DNA of 64,000 bases from Brevibacterium sp. S111. GTDB lineage: Bacteria > Actinomycetota > Actinomycetes > Actinomycetales > Brevibacteriaceae. Below are positions 28,930 to 37,985 of this stretch, piece by piece (within the stretch, counting starts at the first letter, position 1; the number at the start of each line of letters is the position of its first letter). The stretch lies in contig NZ_RHFH01000009.1 in NCBI RefSeq assembly GCF_004745075.1, positions 1 through 64,000 on the forward strand, in the 5' to 3' direction. Position numbers and translations under genes: made by a program. The notes under the pieces were generated by a model. The model had not been told where the DNA came from. It searched no databases and saw only the letters and a program-made list of their open reading frames with translations.

Positions 28930-30384
28930 CTACTCGTGCAACCCGGCAAGCCGCGAGCCGAACTGGGCGAGCAGGCTCGTCTTCTTCGCGCTCGTCGCGG
29001 TTTCCCACGCATCGGCGATGCCGAAGAGCTTGTACATCGAGCGTATCCCCAGCCAGCGGATCGGTTCGGGCTCCCACTGTCCGGAGAAATGATCGTTCCA
29101 CGGCAGCCCGGTCAGCGGAGTCGCAGCACCGGACGCCCGGTCGAGCAGCGTCTTCGCGGCCAGATGCGTGGCCGTCACCCCGTGCCCGGCATAACCGCGC
29201 GCCACCCCGATGCGCTGGGCGGGATCGAAGAAGATCCCGGCACACCAGTCCCGAGTCACCCCGAGCGCCCCGCGCCAGGCGTGGGCGATGTCGAACTCGA
29301 GGTCCGGGAAGAGCGAGGACAGGCGCCCGGCCAGCAGGTCGACCACCTCGGCGGGGACTTCGCCGTCGCCGGGCAGCCCGGAACCGAAGGCATAGGGTGC
29401 CCCGCGCCCGCCGAGCGCGATCCGACCATCGGCGGTGCGTTGGGCGTAGATGAAGGTGTGCGCGGTGTCGCCGAGGCATTCCCGGCCCTGCCAGCCGATC
29501 GACTCCCACGCCTTCGCCGGCAGCGGTTCGGTCGCGATCATCGAGGAGAAGACCGGGATCACCTGCCGTCCCTGCAGGCCGGGCAGGTCCCCGGTGACGG
29601 TGTCCGAGTAGCCCTCGAGACAGACGAAGATCGTCTCCCCGCGCACCGGCCCCCGGTTGGTCGCCACCGTTCCCTTCCCGATATGACTCGCCGAGGTGGC
29701 TTCACAGATGGTCACGCCCTGCTGCCGAAGGGTGTGGGCGAGTCCGCGGGTGAGCAGTGCCGGGTCGATGGCCGCGGTGCCGGGGAAGAAGATGCTGCCC
29801 TGGGCGCCGTCGACGTTGATGCGATTCCGGGTCGCTTCGGCGTCGAGGAACTGCATGTCCTCGGGCCCGTAGCCGAACTGCGCATTGCCCTCGAAGAGTG
29901 CGTGCAGGCGCGACATCCCGGCCTCGGACTGGGCGATGTCGATATGTCCTCCGTGGACCTGGTGGGCGTCGATGCCCTCGGTCTCGCAGACGGCGAGGAC
30001 CTCATCGACGGAGTCGAAGAGTGCGGACTGGAAGGACCGGACGCTCGAGACTCCGTCGAGTCCGGCCGAACCGACCGGGCCGGTGGGGTCGTTCCGCAGG
30101 GCGCGATCAACCGCCTCGGCGTACTTGGCCCGGTTGCCGGGGAGCAGGGTGGACAGCCAGCCGCCGTTGCGGCCCGAGGCGCCGTAGCCGATGTGCTTGG
30201 CCTCGAGGATCGTGATCGACCAGTCCGGGTGAGTCTGCCGGGCATAGTAGGCCGACCACAGGCCGGTCAGGCCGCCGCCGACGATGACGAGATCCTGTTT
30301 CTCGCTCGGCAGCGGGGTGGGGTCGATGGGAGCGGCGGGGGACTGGGCCAGCCAGTGCGATGCTTCACCATTGAAGTAGGACAT
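28930..30384 (-). CDS. FAD-dependent oxidoreductase of the DAO fold (PuuB-like)
   Basis: This 484-residue protein has the FAD motif DLVIVGGGLTGLWSAYYA at 31-48 and the following GASGRNGGW signature near 67-75, typical of gamma-glutamylputrescine oxidase and sarcosine or glycine oxidase relatives. The C-terminal GVARGYAGHGVTATHLAA segment is the second FAD contact. It would oxidise an amine to an aldehyde or imine with O2. Sitting in front of an aminotransferase, and with a cupin gene divergent from it (as PuuR/cupin genes often are near puuB), a polyamine or amino-acid amine route is plausible. Confidence 0.9.
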   Translation of the reverse strand: MSYFNGEASHWLAQSPAAPIDPTPLPSEKQDLVIVGGGLTGLWSAYYARQTHPDWSITILEAKHIGYGASGRNGGWLSTLLPGNRAKYAEAVDRALRNDPTGPVGSAGLDGVSSVRSFQSALFDSVDEVLAVCETEGIDAHQVHGGHIDIAQSEAGMSRLHALFEGNAQFGYGPEDMQFLDAEATRNRINVDGAQGSIFFPGTAAIDPALLTRGLAHTLRQQGVTICEATSASHIGKGTVATNRGPVRGETIFVCLEGYSDTVTGDLPGLQGRQVIPVFSSMIATEPLPAKAWESIGWQGRECLGDTAHTFIYAQRTADGRIALGGRGAPYAFGSGLPGDGEVPAEVVDLLAGRLSSLFPDLEFDIAHAWRGALGVTRDWCAGIFFDPAQRIGVARGYAGHGVTATHLAAKTLLDRASGAATPLTGLPWNDHFSGQWEPEPIRWLGIRSMYKLFGIADAWETATSAKKTSLLAQFGSRLAGLHE

Positions 30385-30563
30385 GGATCAACTCCTGAAG
30401 ACGAGACGCGCATGAGGCGGGTCTACGGAAACAGTTCTATCCCACGTCGGCCACGAAGTAAACAGTTGTCAGCGAATGTATCGTCTGCTGAAACCGGCGA
30501 GGTTCGGTGCTGATTGCGCGGAATGGTTCGCTTCCTCGGGCGGAGTCTGGCTACACTGATCGC

Positions 30564-30956
30564 ATGAGTGCAATGGAGCCGATCGACACCCATGATCTTC
30601 CCCTCAGCCACGAACCCATCGAGACCTGGCAGGACCTGCCAGCGGCCGCCTCGGCGGGGCCTCGCGACGATGAGGGCGGGAGGACTGCGACGACGGGATT
30701 CGCCGAACTCGGCACCATCGGCGGGGCGGACTTCGGACTGTGGGAGATGAGCGCCGGGGCCATGCGCGATGTCGAAGGCGATGAGGTCTTCCTCGTCATC
30801 TCCGGCACCGGGCGCATCGAATTCGATGAACCACGGCGCGAACCGATCCATTTGGCGCCGGGTTCGCTGGTCCGCCTCGACGAGGGGATGACCACCCGCT
30901 GGTACGTCGACGAAGCGCCCTTGCGGAAGCTGTTCATCGCTCCGCACGAAGACTGA
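30564..30956 (+). CDS. Cupin-domain protein
   Basis: This gene gives 130 residues from the ATG of MSAMEPIDTHDL. In-frame codons upstream overlap the divergent promoter. A single small beta-barrel cupin is evident: GGADFGLWEMSAG, DEVFLVISGTGRIEF, IHLAPGSLVRLDEG and TTRWYVDE. The first motif lacks the usual His-x-His, so metal binding is uncertain; it belongs to the EutQ/DUF861-like group. It is divergent from the PuuB-like gene and could serve the same amine pathway or sense its product. Confidence 0.82.
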   Translation: MSAMEPIDTHDLPLSHEPIETWQDLPAAASAGPRDDEGGRTATTGFAELGTIGGADFGLWEMSAGAMRDVEGDEVFLVISGTGRIEFDEPRREPIHLAPGSLVRLDEGMTTRWYVDEAPLRKLFIAPHED

Positions 30957-31027
30957 GCCAGTTACCCGAGCTTGGGTCGAAGACCGGGTTAGACTCGACA
31001 GACAGTCGGCCTTGGGTGAAGGGATCA

Positions 31028-31588
31028 ATGATGATCGACCTGTCCTTTCCGCGCGATCTCGTGATGATCGGCGCGGTGTTCGGCCTCGCCGCGTTCATCT
31101 GGTCAGGATGGGCGCAGGAGGCTCCGCCCGATCGAGTCGTCTTCCGGATCCTCCTCGGCGGACTCTCAGCAGCCGGACTCGGCCTGGCGGTGCCGAGCAT
31201 CTTCCTGGCCATCGGCCATTGGTCGGAACCGAGTGCGATCGCCACGGGCACGACTGCGTTCACGATCTATATCGTCGTGGTTTGGGCAGAGATCATCGCA
31301 GCCGCCGTCCTCAGCTTCTTCGCCGTCCGTTCCGGCCACGCCGAGGCGGTCGCCCCACTCATCCTCGCGATCGTCGGCATCCACTTCTTCGCGCTCGCCG
31401 TCGTCTTCGCCCAGCCGGTCCTCCATCTCGCGGGAGCGCTCATCACGATCATCGCAATCGCGGCGTACTTCATTCCGCGCAGCCTCGGCGCGCCGAGCTT
31501 CTGGTGCGGTGTCCTCGGTGCCCCGGTGCTGTTGGCCATCGGACTGTGGTGCCTATTGGCTGGGCGTGCAGCTCTGGCCGTGGACTGA
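31028..31588 (+). CDS. Integral membrane protein of unknown function
   Basis: This gene gives 186 residues from the ATG of MMIDLSFPRDLVM, with GAAGGGA just upstream; a GTG four codons earlier is an alternative. Six hydrophobic stretches fill nearly the whole protein, with short loops and no recognised motif. It lies alone between the cupin and the second aminotransferase. The following 287 bases are noncoding and contain degenerate CCGGGGGACT-type repeats, with no other signal. Confidence 0.75.
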   Translation: MMIDLSFPRDLVMIGAVFGLAAFIWSGWAQEAPPDRVVFRILLGGLSAAGLGLAVPSIFLAIGHWSEPSAIATGTTAFTIYIVVVWAEIIAAAVLSFFAVRSGHAEAVAPLILAIVGIHFFALAVVFAQPVLHLAGALITIIAIAAYFIPRSLGAPSFWCGVLGAPVLLAIGLWCLLAGRAALAVD

Positions 31589-31875
31589 TCGATCGGACTG
31601 GCAGCCGGGGGACTAGCTGCCGGCCGGGGGACTGGACGCCGGGCTGTCGACCCGGCTGGCTAGTGGTCTGGCCCTTCGCCGTGCGGTCGACCCGACTGCA
31701 GGCGGGCCTGGCGACCGATCGTGCCCTGCGGCTGACCACCGCTGACATTCCGGCTCGCGGTGTTCTATCGTGTGTGAAGCGAGGGATGTTCTGCGTGCTC
31801 AAGGGCGCCGGAACCTCAGCCCGCAGTCGCTGCGGTCACGCTCTCGTTCTGCCCGACCCGATGAAGGAGCCGACA

Positions 31876-33069
31876 ATGAAGACCGCTCAACGCCTGGACA
31901 ACCTCGGCACCGAGACCGCGTTCCGCGTGGCCCAAGCCGCCGCCGAGTGGAAGGCGCGCGGAAACGAGGTCTTTCCGTTCCACCTCGGCGATCTCAATTT
32001 CCCCCTGGCCGGGCATATCGTCGAGGCGCTCGAGCAGGCCATCCGGGACGGCAAGACCGGCTACTGCCCCGGACCGGGCATTCCCGAGCTGAGAGAGGCG
32101 CTCGCCGATGACATCGGTGCTCGGCGCGGCATGAACATCGACCCCGCCGAGGTGGTTGTCACCACCGGAGGCAAGCCCGTGATCACGAAATTCCTCCAGG
32201 CCGTGATGGACCCTGGCGAGAGCGTGCTCTATCCGAACCCCGGATTCCCGATCTACGAATCCCAGATCAACTACCTCGGCGGCACCGCCTTGCCGTATCG
32301 GTATGTGCCCACCGAGACCGGGTTCGCCATCGACCTCGACCATCTGCGGGCATCGATCGACGAGACCACCACGGCCATCATCTACAACGACCTGCAGAAT
32401 CCGATCTCAGCCGAATCGACGGCAGAAGAACGAGAGGCCGTGGCTGCGATCGCGCAGGAATTCGACCTGTGGGTGCTCTCCGATGAGGCCTATTTCGAGA
32501 TGCGCTATCGGGGCAAGTCCCAGTCGATTGCGGCTCTGCCGGGGATGGCCGAGCGCACCGTCATCCTCTACACCTTCTCGAAGAAATACGCGATGACGGG
32601 ATCGCGACTCGGCTGTGCGGTGGCTCCGAAGACCGTCGCCGAGGCGATCTCGACGATGAACACGAACGACGAATCCTGCACGAACCAGTATGTGCAGTGG
32701 GCGGGCATCGCCGCTCTGCGCGGACCGCAGGCTCCGGTGGGGCAGATGCTGGAGGTGCTGCGCAAGCGTCGGGACGCCACCTGTCGCATCATCAATGAGA
32801 TCCCCGGCATGAGCACGGCGACGCCCGGCTCGACGTTCTACGTCTTCCCCGACGTCACCGAGGCGATGGCGGCCAAGGGGATCGCCACCCTGGCCGACTT
32901 CTCCACCGAGGCGCTGCACAACACGGGAGTCTCGTTCTGCACTCGCGAGCATTTCGGCGCACCGCAGCCGGGCGAGGACCGATCCTATATCCGGCTGGCC
33001 TACTCGGGCATCGACGAAGCCGCGATCATCACCGGCCTCGGTCGCCTCAAGGAGTGGATCGAGGCCTGA
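31876..33069 (+). CDS. PLP-dependent aminotransferase, class I (aspartate-type)
   Basis: This gene gives 397 residues from the ATG that follows AAGGAGCCGACA; the in-frame reading that starts far upstream is noncoding. Schiff-base Lys236 lies in TFSKKYAMTG and a SDEAYFEM motif precedes it. The usual NPxNPTG turn is replaced by YNDLQNPISAES, keeping the Asn-Pro but not the Gly. It is an unusual branch of the aspartate aminotransferase group and the substrate is unknown. It converges on lgt with 34 bases between. Confidence 0.9.
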   Translation: MKTAQRLDNLGTETAFRVAQAAAEWKARGNEVFPFHLGDLNFPLAGHIVEALEQAIRDGKTGYCPGPGIPELREALADDIGARRGMNIDPAEVVVTTGGKPVITKFLQAVMDPGESVLYPNPGFPIYESQINYLGGTALPYRYVPTETGFAIDLDHLRASIDETTTAIIYNDLQNPISAESTAEEREAVAAIAQEFDLWVLSDEAYFEMRYRGKSQSIAALPGMAERTVILYTFSKKYAMTGSRLGCAVAPKTVAEAISTMNTNDESCTNQYVQWAGIAALRGPQAPVGQMLEVLRKRRDATCRIINEIPGMSTATPGSTFYVFPDVTEAMAAKGIATLADFSTEALHNTGVSFCTREHFGAPQPGEDRSYIRLAYSGIDEAAIITGLGRLKEWIEA

Positions 33070-33103
33070 GCCGGGCGGGGAGCCGCCTCGGCGAGGGCGT
33101 GGG

Positions 33104-34024
33104 TCAGTCCTCGGCCGGCTGCGGTTCGCGTCCTTCGATGTACGGCGACTTCTCGGGTTCGGGGTGGCGCTTCCACTGGATGAGCATGATCACCAAGCCC
33201 AGGGCCACAGCACCGATCGCGCCCCACACGTTCGTGCGCAGGCCGAGGATGACGAAGCTCGGGTCGAGGCGGATGGACTCCCAGACGATGCGGCCGGCGC
33301 CGTACCACATGAGGTAGACGGCGAACAGGCGTCCCCATTGGAAGAAGAGATGCCGGCTGAGGTAGAGCAGGGCGAGCGCGCCGAGGCTGTTCCAGATGAC
33401 CTCGTAGAGGAACGTTGGGTGGAAGAGCGTGTCGGCAGGGGTGCCCGGTGGGATGGCCGGGTTGCCTGGGGCGATCTCGAGGCCCCAGGGCAGGGTGGTC
33501 GGCAGGCCGAAGAGCTCCTGGTTGAACCAGTTGCCGAACCGCCCGCAGGCCTGAGCGAGGATGAGACCCGGTGCCAGCGCATCGAGCAATGTGGTGAGTC
33601 TGAGGCCGAGCCTGCGGCACATGATCCATGCGCCGAGGGTGCCGCCGATGAGGGAGCCGAAGATCGCGATTCCGCCCTCCCAGATCGCCCACACGGACCC
33701 GGGTTCGAAGGGGTTCCACGGGTTGCGGCCGGGACCGAAATAGTCCGTGTAGTGCGTGATCACGTGGTAGATGCGGGCGAAGACGATGGCCATGGGCACG
33801 GCCAGGGTCGCGATATCGAGCACCTGCCAGTCCTCGACTCCGCGCTTGGTCAGCCGACGGTTTGTCAGCACGATTGCGATGATGATGCCGACGAGGATGC
33901 ACAGCGCGTAGAAGTGGATCGTCAGCGGGCCCAGTTGGAAGCTCGAGATGCTCGGGCTCGGGATCGCCGCCGAGATGTCGTGCGGAAGCGAGGCCACGCC
34001 GGAAGTGAGTGGGGCAGAGTGCAT
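33104..34024 (-). CDS. lgt: Phosphatidylglycerol:prolipoprotein diacylglyceryl transferase
   Basis: This inner-membrane enzyme adds diacylglycerol to the lipobox cysteine of prolipoproteins, the first step of lipoprotein maturation. The 306 residues include about seven helices and the Lgt signatures GGIAIFGSLIGG (about 117-128) and the conserved block CGRFGNWFNQELFG (about 158-171). The N-terminal 25 residues are a hydrophilic extension. The C-terminus ends in a charged tail (KRHPEPEKSPYIEG). It would process lipoproteins such as the one encoded at 26.4 kb. It reads leftward as a single gene, with repeat DNA upstream. Confidence 0.96.
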   Translation of the reverse strand: MHSAPLTSGVASLPHDISAAIPSPSISSFQLGPLTIHFYALCILVGIIIAIVLTNRRLTKRGVEDWQVLDIATLAVPMAIVFARIYHVITHYTDYFGPGRNPWNPFEPGSVWAIWEGGIAIFGSLIGGTLGAWIMCRRLGLRLTTLLDALAPGLILAQACGRFGNWFNQELFGLPTTLPWGLEIAPGNPAIPPGTPADTLFHPTFLYEVIWNSLGALALLYLSRHLFFQWGRLFAVYLMWYGAGRIVWESIRLDPSFVILGLRTNVWGAIGAVALGLVIMLIQWKRHPEPEKSPYIEGREPQPAED

Positions 34025-34091
34025 GGGGCCAGTCTATTTGCGGTGGCTGAGAATCCGGTATTCGTCGCGCTCATCGGCGTACGGGTCTGGC

Positions 34092-34194
34092 CTATGGGGC
34101 TGCATACCTCGGTCCGGGCACGGGCATGGGCACGGACACGGGCACGGACACGGGCACGGGCACGGGCATGAGTCGGCATAAGTCTATGGGGCTG
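34092..34194. repeat. Hexamer tandem array flanked by an imperfect direct repeat
   Basis: Nine contiguous 6-bp units (GGGCAC with GGACAC and GGGCAT variants) run from 34116 to 34169. On each side lies a copy of CTATGGGGCTG-NNN-ACCTCG (34092 and 34184), followed by a GGGCAC-like start. The whole lies between the divergent 5' end of lgt and the 3' end of the HNH gene. It looks like a minisatellite that grew by slippage between duplicated ends. Confidence 0.8.
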
Positions 34195-34241
34195 AAAACC
34201 TCGACCTGGGCACAGCTGTGCCCTCTGTACCCAGGAGCCAG

Positions 34242-36527
34242 CTAATCGTCGAAGAGGCCTTCGATGATCTCGTCGGTGATGAAGCGCGAGTGCAGGACCA
34301 GTGCTCGAGAGGGATCGACGCTTTCCGGAGGCTGCCAGGCAGGGCGTCCATCGGTGAGCATGACCATCTGCCAATCAGAGCGGTCCATGAGGTGGTGGTG
34401 GAACGAGCAGAGAAGGCACAGGTTGTTGATGTCGGTGCGGCCACCGTCGCTGTGGGGAACCACATGATTCACGTCGCACCATCCGGCTGGTGCGTCGCAG
34501 CCGGGGAAGACACAGCCACGGTCTCGAGCGGTGATGATCGCCGTCTGCTTCTTGTTGGCGAAACGGTTCTCCGTGCGAACTTCCACGCTTTTGGCAGTTT
34601 CATCCATCAGGTGGAAGAAGACTGTGCCGTTGAGGCCGCGCCGGACGAGATCGTTCATGGGGAAACGTGCGCCCGAGCCTGTGGTGGCTTCGCCGATCTT
34701 GTTTGCGACGTCGGATGCCTTGGCTGTGACGACCAGCGCGTAGGGCGAGCCCTTCTGGGCCTCCTTCATGCTGATACGACCGATGAGCGTGGCGAAACGC
34801 TCATAGATCCAGTTCCTCGCGGTCGGCTGCTCGCTGACGAGATTGACTGTCGAACCGTCCTGACGGACGCCATAGCCACCTGGGAGTGACGTCGCTCCTG
34901 CCGCGGGATTCTGCTCGGGCCCGTCTCCGCGGTAGGCCTCGAACACGGCCCACGGCGGAGCATCGAAGCGATCGCCGGTGAGCACGGCGTCGACCGGTTC
35001 GAATCGTTCCTCTCCGGGAGCTTGGCCGAGCCCGCCGTTCGGAATGAACGGGACATCGGCAGCGACGTCGGTTTCGGCGCCGGCCTCCTCGGTCTCGGGA
35101 GTGGTGTTCATGTTCGTGTTTGTCGAGTCCGCGCCGGTGTGGCGCGCGGACTCGATGCGAGAGGTCAAGAGTCCGTGGAGTTCGGACCCGGCCACCGGGT
35201 CGAGCACACCCTCGAGCTTCCAATCGCCGTTTCGTTTGGGGCGTGCGGTGACGAAGTACGCCGACCGTTCCCTGGCGTCCAAGGGCTCGGCCCCATCAGG
35301 GTCGATCCGCACCAGCATCTGCCGAAAGATTTCGCGAAGCTCATTGACTGTCACAGCCGCCGCGTACTTGACGAGGTCGGCTTCCACCTTGTCTTTCGTC
35401 GCCTGATCGACCCATGCGGGAAGTGCATTGAGGCATTCTTCGAGAGTTGTGATGTGTTCGGTCGACAGAGTCCCGCGGTGGAACTGCTCGGCCACCAAGG
35501 GATATTCGGGTTCGAGGCGCTGGCCGTCGAGAGTGACCCGACCCCCGAGCTTCTCGGCGAGCCTGGCTCGACGATTGGCTTCGCGTCCGGTCAGGTTGAG
35601 GCGGTTCTGAATGAGGTCCTTGGGCGACTTCGCGCCACTGTCCTTCGGCGTGCCGACCCGTTCATAGACCGACAGAGCCAGAGTGGACAGAGATTCACTG
35701 AGTCGACGAAGCGCCTCGGCCCCGTCGATGACATGCAGCGCCTCATCCGGGCCCATTGGGCGGTCGAAGGTGCGCAGCGCCTCGTCCAGATCGGTCAGCG
35801 AGGCGATGGCGTCCGTGATCTCGGGTGCACAATTGACCAGATCGCTCCACGTGGAATCAGGCAGCAGCGGGTGGCGTGACGCCGGCCGCTGGAGACCCAA
35901 TTTCGCTGCGAGGGCCTCCGGGCTGAGTGAAGCTGTGACTCCGTCTACAGCCGAGTCGTCCCAGACCGGCTTTTCGGCGGTCTCTGCAGCTTCGGTTTCC
36001 GACGCTTCAGCTTTCGCCTCGTCATGCTGCGTCTCTCCGAGCTTTGCATTGTCGCCCCCCGCGGGCGCGCCCCACGCGTCCCATGCATCATCCTCCCAGG
36101 CAGGAGCATCCTCGGCGAGGTCCGGGCTAGGTTCCCGAGATGGCGAAACGTCGTCGGCGGTCTCTTCCCAAGCAGGTACCTCGTCGCTCGGGTCGACAGC
36201 AGGTTGCTGGGCGGAGGCGATGCTCTCGGAGTCTTCTGTCCATGCGGGGACATCGGCGTCCTCTTCTGCAGCGACGCCAGCGTCGGTGGTGACCGGCTCA
36301 AGCGGCTCAGTGGGGACGGGGTCGAGGGCATCGAACACCTCGGCGAAAGGATGACCTGTGAGATCGAGACCGGCCGCTTTGAGCTGCTCTTTCAGGGACG
36401 AGAGGTCCTGGGTGGGGTTGCTCCGATCGGATTTCGGCCTCCTGCTCGCGCCGCCGCGCGAGTCGGAATCAGCGCGGCGGGCGCGCCGATCTGACTTACG
36501 TCGTTTGCGATCGGGAGTGTAGGTCAC
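34242..36527 (-). CDS. DUF222 / HNH endonuclease-type protein
   Basis: This 761-residue protein has the layout common in actinobacteria. There is an acidic, Trp/Ala/Glu-rich disordered N-terminal third (about 60-210), then a helical DUF222 region (about 240-460), a variable linker, and a C-terminal HNH core (about 667-712). The core is RGCVFPGCDAP...CDVNHVVPHSDGG...NNLCLLCSFHHHL, with Cys pairs for zinc and His for catalysis. The family is usually multi-copy and associated with mobile or repeated DNA, but its biological task is not known. The GTG start codes for VTYTPDRKRRK, a very basic leader. Nearby repeats may reflect recombination in this area. Confidence 0.92.
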   Translation of the reverse strand: MTYTPDRKRRKSDRRARRADSDSRGGASRRPKSDRSNPTQDLSSLKEQLKAAGLDLTGHPFAEVFDALDPVPTEPLEPVTTDAGVAAEEDADVPAWTEDSESIASAQQPAVDPSDEVPAWEETADDVSPSREPSPDLAEDAPAWEDDAWDAWGAPAGGDNAKLGETQHDEAKAEASETEAAETAEKPVWDDSAVDGVTASLSPEALAAKLGLQRPASRHPLLPDSTWSDLVNCAPEITDAIASLTDLDEALRTFDRPMGPDEALHVIDGAEALRRLSESLSTLALSVYERVGTPKDSGAKSPKDLIQNRLNLTGREANRRARLAEKLGGRVTLDGQRLEPEYPLVAEQFHRGTLSTEHITTLEECLNALPAWVDQATKDKVEADLVKYAAAVTVNELREIFRQMLVRIDPDGAEPLDARERSAYFVTARPKRNGDWKLEGVLDPVAGSELHGLLTSRIESARHTGADSTNTNMNTTPETEEAGAETDVAADVPFIPNGGLGQAPGEERFEPVDAVLTGDRFDAPPWAVFEAYRGDGPEQNPAAGATSLPGGYGVRQDGSTVNLVSEQPTARNWIYERFATLIGRISMKEAQKGSPYALVVTAKASDVANKIGEATTGSGARFPMNDLVRRGLNGTVFFHLMDETAKSVEVRTENRFANKKQTAIITARDRGCVFPGCDAPAGWCDVNHVVPHSDGGRTDINNLCLLCSFHHHLMDRSDWQMVMLTDGRPAWQPPESVDPSRALVLHSRFITDEIIEGLFDD

Positions 36528-36560
36528 TGGTCCGAGTTCCGTTCTCCATTGAAGGTCTCT

Positions 36561-36672
36561 TTCTCAAATTATAGTCATCTGTCGAGTGGAAAGCAATAGA
36601 AGATTCGAAATAGATTTGATTGCAGAGAATAGATTCGATGATGTTCGAATAAATCCGAATTGGGATAGTGGC
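36561..36672. other. AT-rich intergenic island
   Basis: This stretch between the divergent HNH and LysR genes is far richer in A/T than its surroundings. It contains AGATTCGA twice (36600 and 36631 areas) plus TTCGAATAAATCCGAA. It could be the promoter of the HNH gene or a protein-binding region. No ORF is supported here. Together with the 32-bp repeats at 36776 it accounts for the 365-base gap. Confidence 0.45.
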
Positions 36673-36775
36673 CTCGATTCTTGGGTGATGATGAGGAGCC
36701 GCTTGTCGACCGAGTAAAGGCTGACAATAGTCGCCGGCGATGACATGGCAGCGGGAAATCGGGAGCCCTGGCTCG

Positions 36776-36871
36776 TCGGCCGACGGGTCGTGTCGAAGCT
36801 CGGCGGGTCGGCCGACGGGTTGCGTCGAAGTTCGACCGGTCGGCCAGCGGGTTGCGTCGAAGTTCGGCGCA
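36776..36871. repeat. Three 32-bp tandem repeats just upstream of a LysR gene
   Basis: Units start at exactly 36776, 36808 and 36840, each opening TCGGCC(GA/AG)CGGGT and containing GTGTCGAAG or GCGTCGAAG. The third ends 21 bases before the LysR start. About three helical turns per unit would put identical faces in line, so a regulatory role is possible as well as plain slippage. Confidence 0.8.
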
Positions 36872-36892
36872 ACGGTGGGAAGATGAGGGACT

Positions 36893-37810
36893 ATGGCACT
36901 CGATTTCACGCTCGTGCAGCTGCGGTACTTCCAGGAAGTTGCACGTCGGGAGAACATGACCATGGCGGCGAAGCACCTTAACGTCACCCAATCGGCGATC
37001 TCGACGGCGATGGCTCAGCTCGAGCGGACCATCGGCCTCGACCTGTTCATCCGGCAGCGGAATCGCTCCGTCGTCCTGTCGCCGGCGGGAAAACGATTCC
37101 TCGCCGAGGTGACCGGATTCCTCGAGGCGTCCGATGCTCTCGGAGAAGCCGCGCAGGGTTTGTCCCGGTCGCTGAGCGGGCGACTGACCGTCGGGGTCTT
37201 CTCGCCGATCGCTCCGACTCGGCTGCCGCTCATCCACGACGAATTCGAGAAGCGCTACCCGGAAGTGCGGGTCAACTACCTTGAAGCCGATCTGGAAGAG
37301 CTGCAGCGGGCCGTCACCGCCGGAGACTGCGACCTCGCTCTGACCTATACGCTCGGACCGACGGATCGCTTCGACTCCTTCCTCATCAACGTCGTCGAAC
37401 CACATGCGCTCGTGTCCCGGGATCATCCCCTCGCCCGGGGCGGGAAGCCGAAGCCGGTGCACCTGCGCGAGCTGGCCGAGGAGGACTACATCCAACTCGA
37501 CCTGCCGTTCACCAGGCAGTACTACGACGAGCTGTTCCGCATCGCGGGGGTGGTGCCGAAGATCCGGCACTCGTTCTCCGGCTATGAGACGGTGCGGTCA
37601 TTCGTGGCGATGGGGCACGGGTACTCACTGCTCAGCCAGAGTGTCTCCTCCGGCACCTATATCGGGTCGAAGGCCGTCGACGTGCCGCTCCTCGACGATT
37701 TCCCGAACATCGACTCTGCACTCATCTGGCCCAAGGAGCTGCGGCTGAGCCGGCGGGCCCGTGCCTTCTGCGAGCTGGCGAAGGACATCCTCGGTCCGCC
37801 AGGGGAGTGA
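36893..37810 (+). CDS. LysR-family transcriptional regulator
   Basis: This 305-residue LTTR has an N-terminal helix-turn-helix (MTMAAKHLNVTQSAISTAMAQ, about 22-42) and an effector domain from about 90. It is similar along its length to the LysR protein at 5.7 kb, including the SGYETVRSFVAMGHGYSLL block near 228. It precedes, in the same direction, an MHS transporter, an M20 hydrolase and an amidase, which are its probable targets. Three 32-bp repeats lie directly upstream. GATGAGGG precedes the ATG. Confidence 0.92.
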   Translation: MALDFTLVQLRYFQEVARRENMTMAAKHLNVTQSAISTAMAQLERTIGLDLFIRQRNRSVVLSPAGKRFLAEVTGFLEASDALGEAAQGLSRSLSGRLTVGVFSPIAPTRLPLIHDEFEKRYPEVRVNYLEADLEELQRAVTAGDCDLALTYTLGPTDRFDSFLINVVEPHALVSRDHPLARGGKPKPVHLRELAEEDYIQLDLPFTRQYYDELFRIAGVVPKIRHSFSGYETVRSFVAMGHGYSLLSQSVSSGTYIGSKAVDVPLLDDFPNIDSALIWPKELRLSRRARAFCELAKDILGPPGE

Positions 37811-37985
37811 GCGTCGGGCACGGGCGCGAGTGAGTCTTTCATGGATTGAGTTGATGACTGCGTTCAGCATTATCTGTTGGACTGATGTGATGGGGGCCGC
37901 AACAATGGAGGCCGGGCATCACGGCGGCAGGTGGTGTCTGCGCCCACCAGCGTGACAGAGCACGTGACAGAGCAAAGGAGCTTCG

